Below are positions 18,144 to 29,672 of a stretch of 64,000 nucleotides of DNA, piece after piece. Both the position numbers and the translations under genes were made by a program. Under the pieces are notes generated by a model. That model was given only the letters and a program-made list of their open reading frames with translations, had not been told where the DNA came from and did no database searches. Position 1 is the stretch's first letter, and the number at the start of each line of letters is the position of its first letter. Source of the DNA: Aureitalea sp. L0-47. GTDB taxonomy: Bacteria; Bacteroidota; Bacteroidia; Flavobacteriales; Flavobacteriaceae. The DNA lies in assembly GCF_026126405.1 (NCBI RefSeq), contig NZ_JAFMTQ010000005.1, positions 104,023 through 168,022 on the forward strand. The letters run 5' to 3'.

Positions 18144-19022
18144 TCAGGTATTTTGAGTAACAAAATCGCGAATCTTACCCTGCAATTCCTTGCTTGCTGC
18201 AACGAGAGGAAGTCGTACAGAATTTCCACAAATCCCCCTTGCTTCAAGCACAGACTTGATACCCGCCGGATTGCCTTCCGCAAAGATGTAATCGATAGCA
18301 GGAGCGATACGATAATGAAGCTTGTATGCTTGGGTAACTTCACCTTTTAGCCCCAGACGGACCATTTCAGAAAACATCTCCGGGAAACCCTCTCCTATAA
18401 CAGATATCACACCGGAACCTCCGGCCAAAATCATGGGCAAGGTTATCATATCATCCCCCGAGATCACCATAAAATCATCTGGTGTTTGGGAGATCATCCT
18501 CATGGCTTGGACTATATCTCCCGCAGCCTCTTTTATGGCAACGATAGCATCGAAATCGCGAGATAATCGAGCAACTGTTTCGGGTTGAATATTACTCGCA
18601 GTTCTACCCGGTACATTGTAGAGTATTATAGGCTTAGGGCTTTCTGCTGCTATTGCCGCAAAGTGCTGGTAAATGCCTTCCTGTGTGGGTTTGTTATACA
18701 TGGGTGATACGGAAAGAATGGCGGTGAAATCGGATAGATCCCTGGAATTCATCTCATCAATAACCGCTTGGGTATTGTTCCCTCCAATCCCTAAAACCAT
18801 GGGGAGTCGGCCCGCATTTTCAGAAACAACCGTGTCGATCACCAATTGCTTCTCTTCTTTAGTTAATGTAACACTTTCAGCCGTCGTTCCAAGCAGCACC
18901 AAATAGTCGATACCATTATCAATTTGAAATTGCACTACTCGACGTAGTCCAGCTACATCGACCTCGTTCTCCACAGTAAAAGGAGTAACTAATGCAACAC
19001 CGGTTCCTATTAATTCTTTCAT
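18144..19022 (-). CDS. dapA: 4-hydroxy-tetrahydrodipicolinate synthase
   Basis: DapA condenses pyruvate with aspartate semialdehyde in the lysine/diaminopimelate pathway. The 292-residue TIM barrel has GTTAES (about 45-50), the catalytic Tyr135 in YNVPGRT and the Schiff-base Lys164 in VAIKEAAGD. The ATG overlaps the stop of the upstream gene by 4 bp (ATGA). The product feeds peptidoglycan as well as lysine; dapF lies 18 kb away. No clear intrinsic terminator is seen in the 115 bp before bamD. Confidence 0.97.
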   Translation of the reverse strand: MKELIGTGVALVTPFTVENEVDVAGLRRVVQFQIDNGIDYLVLLGTTAESVTLTKEEKQLVIDTVVSENAGRLPMVLGIGGNNTQAVIDEMNSRDLSDFTAILSVSPMYNKPTQEGIYQHFAAIAAESPKPIILYNVPGRTASNIQPETVARLSRDFDAIVAIKEAAGDIVQAMRMISQTPDDFMVISGDDMITLPMILAGGSGVISVIGEGFPEMFSEMVRLGLKGEVTQAYKLHYRIAPAIDYIFAEGNPAGIKSVLEARGICGNSVRLPLVAASKELQGKIRDFVTQNT

Positions 19023-19537
19023 GTTAATTTGCCTAAAACCTGAAGGTATTTTTTTAATTCGTTCTTGAATGCAGCAGTATTCATAGGATCTAACGACATG
19101 ATCAAATCGTAGAGGCGCTCATCTCCACCTGAAAAGCCAACCTTGAAGGCCGCATTACTCTTTGAGATCATCAAGTCCAGGAATTCGTGCTTTCCTTTAT
19201 AATAGCCAACCAGGACATCAAACTCTTTTTCGAGAAATTCAACCGCATTCTGATTCTGAATTTCTCCTTTCCAGGTAAAATCTTTGTTATTCACCTGGTT
19301 CTGGCGCATGGACGGCATTTTCTTTTTAAATTCCTGAAAGGAAAATACCTTTACGTCTTTCGGTTGGAGGTTGTAATCGAACGCAAACGAATCGAAGACT
19401 TCCAATTCCTGTATCATACCCTCATCCACCAGGAAACCCAAGGTTTTCATTTCGACATTGATCCTCGAAATGTCCCTTTCCTTCAGGTTGTGATCGATTT
19501 GTTTTTTTAAAGATCGACGCTTGATTTTTTCAAACAT
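19019..19537 (-). CDS. Conserved small protein of flavobacteria (DUF6913-like)
   Basis: A 172-residue soluble protein without signal peptide or transmembrane helix. It is rich in Lys, Phe and Asp. Its position between ligA and dapA and its N-terminal [14 protein letters not shown] recall a flavobacterial family of unknown function that I believe is DUF6913; the name is from memory. The C-terminal segment [22 protein letters not shown] is the most family-like part. It overlaps dapA by 4 bp and has its own -7 box 20 nt upstream. Function unknown. Confidence 0.75.
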   Translation of the reverse strand: MFEKIKRRSLKKQIDHNLKERDISRINVEMKTLGFLVDEGMIQELEVFDSFAFDYNLQPKDVKVFSFQEFKKKMPSMRQNQVNNKDFTWKGEIQNQNAVEFLEKEFDVLVGYYKGKHEFLDLMISKSNAAFKVGFSGGDERLYDLIMSLDPMNTAAFKNELKKYLQVLGKLT

Positions 19538-19557
19538 AAGACCCAGTTCTCATCTTA

Positions 19558-19565
19558 CAAAAATA
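19558..19565 (-). promoter_or_regulatory. -7 box TATTTTTG before the DUF6913-like gene
   Basis: Perfect TAnnTTTG on the - strand, 20 nt upstream of the start at 19537. It would drive the two-gene unit with dapA independently of ligA. Confidence 0.45.
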
Positions 19566-19594
19566 CAGCATTAGAGGCGATTTTCTCATTACAT

Positions 19595-21670
<2,076 letters not shown>

Positions 21671-21690
21671 TTAAAAATATTTAGTTGACC

Positions 21691-24306
21691 TTATCTTTTG
21701 ATGAATCGTTTAGACACTGCTAATTTACCCGTCACAAAACGCACAAAGTACATTCCTGTGGCAAGTTCTGAAACATCAATCTGCAGTGAACCACTTACGT
21801 TTGTATAAGATTGTACCAGAATTCCCATAGCCGAATAGACATTTACTTCATCGAATTGCCCTTCTAAAATATCAATATTCAAAGTCGTATTAGCAGGGTT
21901 AGGATGCAATTTGATATTATCTGAAGTGGCAAGTCTTTGTGCCTGGAGAGCCTCAGGTGTTCTAATGTTTGATTCTGAAGGCACAATCGGAGTCTGCTCT
22001 CCGTCACCGGTTATGATAACCTGATCAAACCAGATTTGGTCGTTGTTAGCACTTGCATCACATCGAATTCTGAATCGGTTGTTCGTTGTGAAGTTATAGT
22101 TCGCAGAGCTAAGCACAATGGTATCGGTAAAGAACGTATTGTTACTGAAATCTGTTCCACTAACATACTGTCCGATAACCTCGTAAGAAGACCCATTAAA
22201 GAATTCAACAAAGTAATCCTCACCATTCTCCATACTGTTAGCATAGGTATGGAATTCGATAGAAACCTGGGTGTTTCCTGTAAGATCCAAAGCCGGGGAA
22301 GTCGCATTGGATGAATTAGAATCGTCTCTTAAACGGATTGAATACGTCCCTTCATATGAATTTGAAGTTGCTTGCCTGGCACAGTCGTTTCCCCCATCGA
22401 TCCATCCTTCTAATCCAGTCTCAAAATAGTACGCTGCTATAGCACCACCTGTACCTCCACCTTCAAGTGTGGTAAATGATGTATTCGCATCACCGGAAAC
22501 ATTCCCGGCAGCATCCTGCGCGTTTACTGTGGCATTATAAAGTGTTAGTGGAGACAATCCTGTTAGATCGAATGATGTAGATGTCGTGCTCCCTACTGAA
22601 TTACCGTCAACTGACACATTATACTGAGTTACACCTACATTGTCGGTAGATGGATCCCATGTTAACGTAGCTCCGGAAGAAGTAATATTTGTCGCAATTA
22701 AATTGGCAGGCGTAGTAGGTGCTTCTGTATCAGGTGGTGCAATTTGCACAGTGAATTTTCCAACTACTCCTCTTCGACTCCCGTTTACGTATTCATTGAT
22801 AAACCAGAACGAAGTATCATCCGAAGGATCAACATCCATCTTACTATAATCACCATAGCGCGTTCCGGGAATCTTATCGGTACCATTGGCGATAAGTCCT
22901 TCTGTCCCTGTCATTACACCTAAGGGATCACTACTCGATCTACCTGTGAAGTACGAACTGATATGAACAGTGCCGGGTGTATTCGGACCACTCATAGAGG
23001 TGTATCCCATTCCAATATTTCCGGCTCCATCCATCGCAAGACTAGCGTTCCATGCGTGGCGGCCATCCGGTGCTGTATACGTTCCTTCCTGGTAAAGGCT
23101 CCAGGGCTGATTGTCTCCGCTCTGACGGAACTCATACCAACGAACCGCTGCTAACTCTCCTGAACTAGCATCTGCGTCCACAACAAAATTGAATACGGCA
23201 GAATTATGATTCGTAAATTTCCTGAACTGCGCCTGGTTCATGATCGTTGCTTGTAAGGCATCTACATTCACCTTTCTTCCTCTACCCGGTTGGGTAAGAT
23301 TGGCAAAACTTCCGTTATCGAACACACCAATGAAGGGTGTCGTAGGAATCTCCGTTGGAGACGAAACCGTTGAACTTCCGGGACTGTTCCAATTCACATC
23401 GATTGTCCATAATTTGATATGGTCGTTCGATACTCCGGACCAGGCATCATCCTGCATATAAACAATGGTTGCACCACCGGCTGCGGGCATATTTCCGTCT
23501 GTAACATTGAACGCCTGAGGGCTGTAAAAGCCGAAGGTCGAAATTCCAGGAAGATTAAACCCAAGGATTTGAGCATTCGGGTCTCCAGTTAATAAGGCAT
23601 CTCTCTCCAAGGCCCATACTTTATTGCTGGAGGTCGTATTGTCTGTCATATAATAACCATCACTCCAAACCGATAATTTTTGATAGTCGCTTATTGAAGA
23701 TATGGTATAGACATACCATCCGGCTGTAACCGGGTTAGGACCATCTGAAACCGCTATCTGAGCTCCATTCCCAAGGAACGAAAGCACCCATCTATCGGCA
23801 GCATTGTCATAGGAAGCAGTTAAATCGCAGCATCCACCCGAAGGAAATATCGCCGGACTAGGCGAAGTTTGAGGAACCAATTGAGTTCCGGATTTATCAT
23901 AAATGGTAAAACCGGTATTGTACACCACAAAAACATGGTTTGGTCCAACCGCAAGTGACGGATCGGTAGGTTGAGATCCGGATGCGTAAGCATCGAAAAC
24001 TAGACTTGCCGGAGCCATGCGAACACTTTGCTCCTGTTCGTGCCTGTTTCTTACATAGTAGTCGTCTTCTGTTTGAGGATCTTTGCCTTCCACTATCATA
24101 TTACCAAGAGATCGTTTATCCTTTGCTTCCTTTACAGAGTCGTCGGACGGGATCCAGTCGTTCTGCCGGGAAGCGAGTGAAGTGACATATTCCATGGATG
24201 TCACAGAGCCAATAAAGCTTGGGGATTGCTTGTCAGCCACCTGGGCCGACAGCGGAAAAATTAAACTTAGAATAAAAAGGTTGAGCAGTAATTGTTTTGT
24301 TTTCAT
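21691..24306 (-). CDS. Secreted protein with fibronectin III domain and T9SS type A sorting domain
   Basis: An 871-residue exported protein with a signal peptide ending at LSAQ. The first 530 residues look like a propeller-type repeat protein: DPSLAVGPNHVFVVYNTGF, then WVLSFLGNG, then several short Gly/Asp-rich blades ending at VVGKFTVQ. A fibronectin type III domain follows (about 532-617, TPANLIATNITSSGATLTWDP). A jelly-roll-like segment comes next (about 625-770), then a sorting domain (LHPNPANTTLNIDI, ending SKRFIKR). No catalytic residues can be assigned, although such modular proteins are often polysaccharide- or protein-degrading. It has its own terminator and -7-like box. Confidence 0.85.
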   Translation of the reverse strand: MKTKQLLLNLFILSLIFPLSAQVADKQSPSFIGSVTSMEYVTSLASRQNDWIPSDDSVKEAKDKRSLGNMIVEGKDPQTEDDYYVRNRHEQEQSVRMAPASLVFDAYASGSQPTDPSLAVGPNHVFVVYNTGFTIYDKSGTQLVPQTSPSPAIFPSGGCCDLTASYDNAADRWVLSFLGNGAQIAVSDGPNPVTAGWYVYTISSISDYQKLSVWSDGYYMTDNTTSSNKVWALERDALLTGDPNAQILGFNLPGISTFGFYSPQAFNVTDGNMPAAGGATIVYMQDDAWSGVSNDHIKLWTIDVNWNSPGSSTVSSPTEIPTTPFIGVFDNGSFANLTQPGRGRKVNVDALQATIMNQAQFRKFTNHNSAVFNFVVDADASSGELAAVRWYEFRQSGDNQPWSLYQEGTYTAPDGRHAWNASLAMDGAGNIGMGYTSMSGPNTPGTVHISSYFTGRSSSDPLGVMTGTEGLIANGTDKIPGTRYGDYSKMDVDPSDDTSFWFINEYVNGSRRGVVGKFTVQIAPPDTEAPTTPANLIATNITSSGATLTWDPSTDNVGVTQYNVSVDGNSVGSTTSTSFDLTGLSPLTLYNATVNAQDAAGNVSGDANTSFTTLEGGGTGGAIAAYYFETGLEGWIDGGNDCARQATSNSYEGTYSIRLRDDSNSSNATSPALDLTGNTQVSIEFHTYANSMENGEDYFVEFFNGSSYEVIGQYVSGTDFSNNTFFTDTIVLSSANYNFTTNNRFRIRCDASANNDQIWFDQVIITGDGEQTPIVPSESNIRTPEALQAQRLATSDNIKLHPNPANTTLNIDILEGQFDEVNVYSAMGILVQSYTNVSGSLQIDVSELATGMYFVRFVTGKLAVSKRFIKR

Positions 24307-24333
24307 TTTTATGTCAGATTTGTTAATAATACC

Positions 24334-24341
24334 TAAAGATA
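24334..24341 (-). promoter_or_regulatory. -7-like box TATCTTTA of the 21691-24306 gene
   Basis: Seven of eight matches to TAnnTTTG, 27 nt before the start. The 10-mer CCTAAAGATA (+ strand) is shared with the boxes near 9084 and 42224. Confidence 0.4.
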
Positions 24342-24346
24342 TAATT

Positions 24347-24377
24347 TTTAAAAAAAGGACCCCGATCGGGGTCCTTT
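24347..24377 (-). terminator. Intrinsic terminator of the aquaporin gene
   Basis: A perfect 10-bp stem (24354-24363 with 24368-24377) has a GATC loop, followed in the - direction by a T-run. It lies 17 bp after the aquaporin stop. Confidence 0.92.
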
Positions 24378-24394
24378 GTTAAATTTCAGAAATG

Positions 24395-25096
24395 CTAATC
24401 CTCAATAAATAGTTTTCTAACTACCGCAGCGAACACACCACCGGCAATAGGAGCTACGATAAACAACCAGAGTTGCTCCAGTGCCATACCACCAGCGAAT
24501 AATGCAGGACCTAAACTACGTGCCGGATTCACCGATGTGCCAGTTATCGGAATAACCACCATATGTATAAGTGCAAGCGACAATCCTATAGCCAGTCCGG
24601 CCATGGCAGGGGAAGCATTCTTTGCTGTGGTTCCGAAGATCACCATAAGAAACAGGAAAGTGAAAACAAATTCAGCGATCAGGGCCGAAGTCATATTGTA
24701 TTCACCCAGATAACCTTCTCCCCATCCGTTACTGCCGAGCCCCCATTCGGGCATCTCAAAACCGGCTCCTCCGCAAAGGATCATGTACAACAAGGCCGCA
24801 GCACCAATGGCACCTATACATTGTGAGATGATATATCCAAAAGTATCTTTTGCCGATAATTTACCGGCCACCAGCATGGCAACGGAAATTGCCGGGTTGA
24901 TATGACAACCGGAGATGGGACCTATAGTGTAGGCCATAACTGCAACAGCTAAACCGAAAGCCAGCGAGATTCCTAGTAATCCCAGGCCGTCAGGGCCTGT
25001 TTGTGAAACGCCTGCCACTGCCGCCGCACCACATCCGAAGAGCACAAGGGCGAAGGTCCCAAGCCCTTCTGCAAAATATTTTTTCGTTGAACTCAT
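24395..25096 (-). CDS. Aquaporin (AqpZ-like)
   Basis: A 233-residue inner-membrane channel of the MIP family with six transmembrane helices. Both NPA boxes are intact: CHINPAIS (about residues 65-72) and TSVNPARS (about 185-192). The Arg after the second NPA is present. The first helix has GLGTFALVLFGCGAAA. The sequence looks like a water-selective AqpZ rather than a glycerol facilitator, but selectivity is an inference. It is transcribed alone, with its own terminator. Confidence 0.93.
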   Translation of the reverse strand: MSSTKKYFAEGLGTFALVLFGCGAAAVAGVSQTGPDGLGLLGISLAFGLAVAVMAYTIGPISGCHINPAISVAMLVAGKLSAKDTFGYIISQCIGAIGAAALLYMILCGGAGFEMPEWGLGSNGWGEGYLGEYNMTSALIAEFVFTFLFLMVIFGTTAKNASPAMAGLAIGLSLALIHMVVIPITGTSVNPARSLGPALFAGGMALEQLWLFIVAPIAGGVFAAVVRKLFIED

Positions 25097-25134
25097 AACT
25101 AAAAATTTAATGGTTATGAATCCAATTTAGCCGA

Positions 25135-25165
25135 AAAAGCTATGGTTGGACTTAAATTGTTAAAA
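25135..25165 (-). promoter_or_regulatory. Probable promoter of the aquaporin gene
   Basis: On the - strand TTTT (25165-25162) is followed by 19 nt and TAGCTTTT (25142-25135). This is one mismatch in each element of TTTG-N19-TAnnTTTG, 38 nt before the start. Confidence 0.35.
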
Positions 25166-25195
25166 AAACAGTGGAAATAGTTAATAAGTTGAACT

Positions 25196-25786
25196 CTAGG
25201 TTCTTTCCTCGGTAAGCCAATGCGGAATTTGTGGTGGTTTGAACTGATGCATTTTTTCCAATAGCCCTTCAACATCCGTATCAACAAGAAGCAATTCGTA
25301 ATTATTCATCGATAAAAATCCTCGTCGTACCATGGTTTCCAGCAACCGGAGAAGGTCGTCATAGAATCCATTCACATTCAATAGACCAATAGGTTTGGCG
25401 TGCAGTCCCAGTTGAAGCCAGGTGATGATCTCGAATAACTCTTCCAGCGTCCCCATTCCTCCCGGCATCGCAATAAAACCGTCACTTATCTCCTGCATCT
25501 TCAATTTGCGATCGTGCATATTGGTGGTAGTGATCAGTTGGGAAAGTCCGAGATGAACGACTTCTTTCTTTTTCAGAAATTCAGGAATGATACCGATCAC
25601 AGCACCGTGATTGTCCAGCACCTCCTGTGCTACCCTGCCCATGATACCGATCTTGGCAGCTCCATATACCAGAGTGATGTCTTTCTCAACCAAAGACCTT
25701 CCAAGTGTCTCCGACGCATCAATTATAAGCTGGTCGTTTCCTTCACTGCTACCGCAAAAAACGCATATACTATTTAGCTGTGTCAT
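25196..25786 (-). CDS. LOG family protein (nucleoside 5'-monophosphate phosphoribohydrolase-like)
   Basis: A 196-residue Rossmann-fold protein of the TIGR00730/LOG group. It has the signature PGGMGTLEE (about residues 108-116) with an upstream Arg/Lys-rich MHDRKLKM. The N-terminal CVFCGSSEGND is also typical. Plant and some bacterial members release cytokinin bases from their nucleotides; the substrate in flavobacteria is not known. The start overlaps the end of prmC by 17 bp, so it belongs to the acetyltransferase-prmC-LOG operon. Confidence 0.9.
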   Translation of the reverse strand: MTQLNSICVFCGSSEGNDQLIIDASETLGRSLVEKDITLVYGAAKIGIMGRVAQEVLDNHGAVIGIIPEFLKKKEVVHLGLSQLITTTNMHDRKLKMQEISDGFIAMPGGMGTLEELFEIITWLQLGLHAKPIGLLNVNGFYDDLLRLLETMVRRGFLSMNNYELLLVDTDVEGLLEKMHQFKPPQIPHWLTEERT

Positions 25787-26630
25787 TTTTCAAATATTGA
25801 CCGCGTATAAACCTGTGCTTCCCCCTGAAATCCTCGCGCAACTCAACGTTCTCAAAACCAGAATCTTTCAACAGCGAAAGCATCGCTTCTCCAAGATACT
25901 CATTAATCTCGAATAAAAGCCAGCCTTGATTGTTCAAAGCTGGTTTCGACAATTCAACGATACGCCGGTAAAACAACAGTGGGTCGTGATCGGGCACGAA
26001 AAGCGCTGTGGCTGGTTCATATTTAAGAACATTGTCTTTCATTTGCTTCTTCTCCATCTCACGAACATAGGGCGGATTTGAAACAATAAGATCGTACGTC
26101 TCAGGCAAAGTAGTTGCTTGGAGGATATCCAATTGTAAAAATTCAACATCAGCTTGATGGTCCTCAGCATTTCCTCCTGCCACAGCGAGGGTTTCTTCTG
26201 AAATATCTATGGCTGAGACCTGGGTTTTTGGTAAATTTTTAGCAAGCGAAATAGCTATGCACCCTGAGCCTGTACCTATATCCAGGACACTCTTACATCC
26301 ACTGTGTTCTTTGATAATCCAGTCCACCAATTCTTCGGTTTCCGGCCTGGGAATTAGGGTGTCTGGTGTTACCTTAAGATCGAGTCCGTAAAATTCTGTG
26401 CTACCTATTATATATTGTATAGGTTCTTCCTTTTGCAACCTTCGTATTGCTTCTTCAATTTTTTTAATTTCTTCGGAAGAAATTACAGTATCGCTTTTTA
26501 TGGCGAGGTCGAAACGTGAGTATCCAAGCCAGTGTTCCGAAAGTAAAATGAAAAAGGATTCGATCTCTTCCGAAGGAAATATTCCTTTGAGTTTATTCTG
26601 AAAATCAACTTTTAGTTCACCAACTTTCAA
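25770..26630 (-). CDS. prmC: Peptide chain release factor N5-glutamine methyltransferase
   Basis: PrmC methylates the Gln of the GGQ motif in release factors. The SAM-binding motif I is VLDIGTGSGCIA and the substrate-binding motif is VSNPPYV. There is no ATG at the 5' end. I prefer the TTG at 26630, which gives a normal N-terminus (KVGELKVDFQNKL) and lies 2 nt after the stop of the acetyltransferase gene. Another TTG at 26663 would add 11 residues and overlap that gene. With the chosen start the protein has 286 residues. Confidence 0.9.
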   Translation of the reverse strand: MKVGELKVDFQNKLKGIFPSEEIESFFILLSEHWLGYSRFDLAIKSDTVISSEEIKKIEEAIRRLQKEEPIQYIIGSTEFYGLDLKVTPDTLIPRPETEELVDWIIKEHSGCKSVLDIGTGSGCIAISLAKNLPKTQVSAIDISEETLAVAGGNAEDHQADVEFLQLDILQATTLPETYDLIVSNPPYVREMEKKQMKDNVLKYEPATALFVPDHDPLLFYRRIVELSKPALNNQGWLLFEINEYLGEAMLSLLKDSGFENVELREDFRGKHRFIRGQYLKNDTAK

Positions 26631-26632
26631 CC

Positions 26633-27118
26633 CTACAGTGTTTTTAGCATGTGTGTCTGACAAGCATAATGCCCGGTATCTCCGATAGGACCATCGATAT
26701 ATTCGAAACCGGATCTTTCGTATAGTTTCTGAGCGGCGATCATATACGGCATGGTTTCAATATATACTTTTTCGTAGCCGAATGCTGCTGCCTTCTCCAG
26801 GCACTTTTCCATCATTCGAGTGCCCAATCCACGGCCTCTTATGGATGGCTGGAAATACATTTTTTGTAGTTCACATATAGGTCCGTCGTAATTATCCAAT
26901 TGAGAAATACCAGCACCACCAACGATCTCCCCTTCCAACTCAATTACAAAATAAGCTGCCTTTTCTTCCTGGTATTCTCCATACATATCATCCAGGGCCT
27001 TATCGGCATAGGCACTACCAACCTTTGGTACTCCAAAATCCTCCAGCACGGATCGGATAAGACAGGCGATCCGGGCATTGTCGCCTTTTTTAATGGGTCT
27101 GATAACGGGAGATTGCAT
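26633..27118 (-). CDS. GNAT family N-acetyltransferase
   Basis: A 161-residue GNAT protein. Motif A for acetyl-CoA binding is RGRGLGTRMME (about residues 95-105), and the C-terminal YERSGFEYIDGPIGDTGH is typical. The substrate is unknown. It is the first gene of an operon with prmC and the LOG gene. Its start is only 27 bp from the start of ribD on the opposite strand, so the two promoters must overlap. Confidence 0.88.
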   Translation of the reverse strand: MQSPVIRPIKKGDNARIACLIRSVLEDFGVPKVGSAYADKALDDMYGEYQEEKAAYFVIELEGEIVGGAGISQLDNYDGPICELQKMYFQPSIRGRGLGTRMMEKCLEKAAAFGYEKVYIETMPYMIAAQKLYERSGFEYIDGPIGDTGHYACQTHMLKTL

Positions 27119-27141
27119 GTGCTAATTAACTTGTACTTTTG
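27113..27141 (+). promoter_or_regulatory. Promoter of ribD
   Basis: TTG (27113-27115), 18 nt, then a perfect -7 box TACTTTTG (27134-27141). The likely start codon GTG at 27146 lies only 4 nt downstream, which predicts a leaderless mRNA. Confidence 0.6.
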
Positions 27142-27145
27142 CGTG

Positions 27146-28192
27146 GTGAAGTTACACGAAAAATTTATGTCACGCTGTATCGAACTGGCCAAAAAAGGTC
27201 TGGGAAATACATACCCCAATCCACTTGTGGGCAGTGTGATAGTGCATGAAGGCAGGATCATTGGCGAAGGCTGGCATCACAAAGCGGGATCGCCTCATGC
27301 GGAGATCAATGCCATCAATAGTGTAGCCGATCCCAGCTTATTAAAATCGTCTACGATCTATGTTAGCCTCGAACCCTGTAGTCATTTCGGGAGGACTCCA
27401 CCTTGCGCCAACCGTATCATTTCCGAAGGAATAAAAAAGGTGGTAATTGGAAGCACCGATCCCAACCCACAGGTAAGTGGTAATGGTATTCGATTACTGA
27501 AAGAAGCCGGTTGCGAGGTAACAACTGGGATCATGGAAGATGCCTGTGACGAACTCAACAAACGTTTCTTTACTTATCAGAAAAAACATCGGCCTTACAT
27601 CTTTTTAAAGTGGGCACAGACCAGTGATGGCTTTATCGCACCTAAAAATCGAAAATCGGAGGGTGAACCAGTATGGATAAGTAATCCGTTCTCCAAACAA
27701 ATAGCACATAAAATGCGTGCTGAAGAGGCAGCCATACTCGTTGGCACCCAAACAGTGATCGATGATGATCCTGGTCTTACCACAAGGGAATGGAAAGGTT
27801 CCAATCCATTGCGGATCGCACTGGATCGAAAGGGTCGTATCCCAAAATCAGCAGCGATACTGGACGGCAGCTCTCCTACCCTGCTACTTACCCAAAGTAG
27901 CAACGAGGAATTCCCAAATGTGACCGCCAGAGCGATTGACTTTAGCAAGCCCATTGCGAAACAGGTGTGTGAGATCCTTTTTGAAATGGAGATCCAAAGC
28001 CTCATCGTGGAAGGTGGTGCTAAGACACTTCAAACATTTATAGACGAAGAACTCTGGGATGAAGCTATCGTCTTCGAAGGGCCTGCCGTATTTGGTGAAG
28101 GAGTCGCTTCTCCCATAATTGCAGGAATGGTGCATTCGGAAGAAAACATCAAGGAGGATAGTTTGACAATATTTAAAAATATGGCCGGGTGA
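27146..28192 (+). CDS. ribD: Bifunctional diaminohydroxyphosphoribosylaminopyrimidine deaminase/reductase
   Basis: RibD carries out two consecutive steps of riboflavin synthesis. The N-terminal deaminase domain has the zinc ligands HAEINAI and PCSHFGRTPPC. The C-terminal reductase domain begins near residue 150 and includes IFLKWAQTSDGFIA and the late IVEGGAKTLQTF. I start it at GTG 27146, which gives the family-like N-terminus KLHEKFMSRCIELA and 348 residues. An ATG at 27167 (MSRC) is the alternative. The open frame continues upstream to 26900 but overlaps the acetyltransferase gene and has no family support. Its end overlaps the next gene by 4 bp. Confidence 0.94.
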   Translation: MKLHEKFMSRCIELAKKGLGNTYPNPLVGSVIVHEGRIIGEGWHHKAGSPHAEINAINSVADPSLLKSSTIYVSLEPCSHFGRTPPCANRIISEGIKKVVIGSTDPNPQVSGNGIRLLKEAGCEVTTGIMEDACDELNKRFFTYQKKHRPYIFLKWAQTSDGFIAPKNRKSEGEPVWISNPFSKQIAHKMRAEEAAILVGTQTVIDDDPGLTTREWKGSNPLRIALDRKGRIPKSAAILDGSSPTLLLTQSSNEEFPNVTARAIDFSKPIAKQVCEILFEMEIQSLIVEGGAKTLQTFIDEELWDEAIVFEGPAVFGEGVASPIIAGMVHSEENIKEDSLTIFKNMAG

Positions 28193-29061
28193 TCTATCTG
28201 ATATTAAGTGTCCTCTCCTCTACGATCATTTTCGTGGTCTTTAAACTATTCGATCGTTTTAAGATCAATACCCTCCACGCCATCGTGGCTAATTACATTA
28301 CGGCTTGCCTTTGCGGACTCATAGCCTACGAGGAGAGCGTGGGTTTTACTGAAACTATTTCCAAAGACTGGTTTCCGTTTACTGCCGGACTGGGTGTATT
28401 GTTTATCATAATCTTCAATTTAATGGCGATCACAACACAGCGAAGTGGTTTGTCGGTAGTTTCGGTAGCTACAAAAATGAGCCTGGTAATTCCTATCATT
28501 TTTGGACTCCTATATTATAAGGAGAGTTTAGGCGTATTGAAGTTCGTAGGAATTGTTATGGCCCTGATCGCCGTTTACCTCGCCTCGATGAAGTCGAAGG
28601 CAGGAGTCCGGGTGGATCGCAGGAACCTCATTTACCCACTGCTCGTCTTCCTGGGTAGCGGTGTTATAGACACCAGCTTGAAGTATCTGGAAGATACTCA
28701 TGTGGCTAAGAATGAGGTGGCGTTGTTTTCTTCAATGATCTTCGCGACAGCGGCCGTTTCCGGATTTCTGTTGCTGGGTTGGCAGGCTGTTCGCGGAAAA
28801 TTCAAGTTCGAATTAAAAAGCATTATTGGCGGTATATTCCTTGGTATCCCGAATTACTTCTCGGTATACTTCCTTGTCCAGGCGCTGCGTAGCGATATCC
28901 TGGAAAGTTCGGGGATTTTCACCGTCAACAATGTTGCGGTAGTAATGACATCTACTTTGATTGGTATTCTGCTTTTCCGGGAGAAACTCCTGCCCAAGAA
29001 TTGGATAGGTGTTGTGCTGGCCATACTTAGTATCTTATTGGTGACCTTTGATGGCTTATAA
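28189..29061 (+). CDS. EamA/DMT superfamily transporter
   Basis: A 290-residue membrane protein with about ten transmembrane helices arranged as two EamA-type halves. The start is a GTG that overlaps the ribD stop (GTGA), and the stop overlaps the next ATG (TAATG). Substrates of this superfamily range from amino acids to sugars and nucleobases. Its position in a ribD operon could hint at riboflavin or a related metabolite, but this is only a guess from context. Confidence 0.85.
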   Translation: MIYLILSVLSSTIIFVVFKLFDRFKINTLHAIVANYITACLCGLIAYEESVGFTETISKDWFPFTAGLGVLFIIIFNLMAITTQRSGLSVVSVATKMSLVIPIIFGLLYYKESLGVLKFVGIVMALIAVYLASMKSKAGVRVDRRNLIYPLLVFLGSGVIDTSLKYLEDTHVAKNEVALFSSMIFATAAVSGFLLLGWQAVRGKFKFELKSIIGGIFLGIPNYFSVYFLVQALRSDILESSGIFTVNNVAVVMTSTLIGILLFREKLLPKNWIGVVLAILSILLVTFDGL

Positions 29062-29672
29062 TGGAAGGGGAAAGAGATACATATAAAACTATTGCTTTTG
29101 CATCCAATGAAACTCTCATTAAAGAAAAGGGGAGCAAATTCTATGGTTATGCCTATCCGGTTTCTTCCGAAGAAGAGATTAGGGAACGCATCGACCATTT
29201 GAAGAAAGAGCACCACAGTGCCAGGCACTGGTGCTATGCCTGGGTGCTGGGTAAAGAATATGAGCGTTATCGCGCTAATGACGACGGAGAACCTTCGAAT
29301 TCGGCGGGAGCACCAATCCACGGACAAATTCAGTCATTCGATCTTACTAACGTGCTAATTGTGGTAGTTCGTTACTTTGGGGGAACCAAACTTGGTGTTG
29401 GTGGATTGATTCAGGCATATCGCAGCTCGGCCAGGCTTGCGTTGGAAGCTTCAAAAATTATAACCCGCACTATAAATGACGAATTTGTTATTCAGTTTCC
29501 CTATTCAGAAATGAATACAGTGATGCGGATAGTTAAAAGTGAGGCAGTTGAAATCCTGGAACAGAAAATGGAACTCGACTGTGAATTTCAAATTTCAGTT
29601 CGGAAAAAGGAAGCCGACAGGGTAAAAAATCTCTTCAAAGTGCAGCCGAAAATTGACATTCAAAAAGCATAG
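29061..29672 (+). CDS. IMPACT/YigZ family protein
   Basis: A 203-residue protein with the UPF0029 domain, including EHHSARHWCYAWVLG, DDGEPSNSAGAP and RYFGGTKLGVGGLIQAY. The C-terminal 70 residues form the smaller ferredoxin-like domain. The family binds nucleic acids or ribosome-related partners, but its bacterial role is unclear. Its ATG overlaps the transporter stop. It ends exactly one base before the convergent thioesterase gene, so the two stop codons abut. Confidence 0.92.
   Translation: MEGERDTYKTIAFASNETLIKEKGSKFYGYAYPVSSEEEIRERIDHLKKEHHSARHWCYAWVLGKEYERYRANDDGEPSNSAGAPIHGQIQSFDLTNVLIVVVRYFGGTKLGVGGLIQAYRSSARLALEASKIITRTINDEFVIQFPYSEMNTVMRIVKSEAVEILEQKMELDCEFQISVRKKEADRVKNLFKVQPKIDIQKA

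Noticed and set aside
26900..27145. Upstream extension of the ribD frame
   Set aside because: It overlaps the acetyltransferase gene on the other strand, and the RibD family begins near the GTG at 27146.
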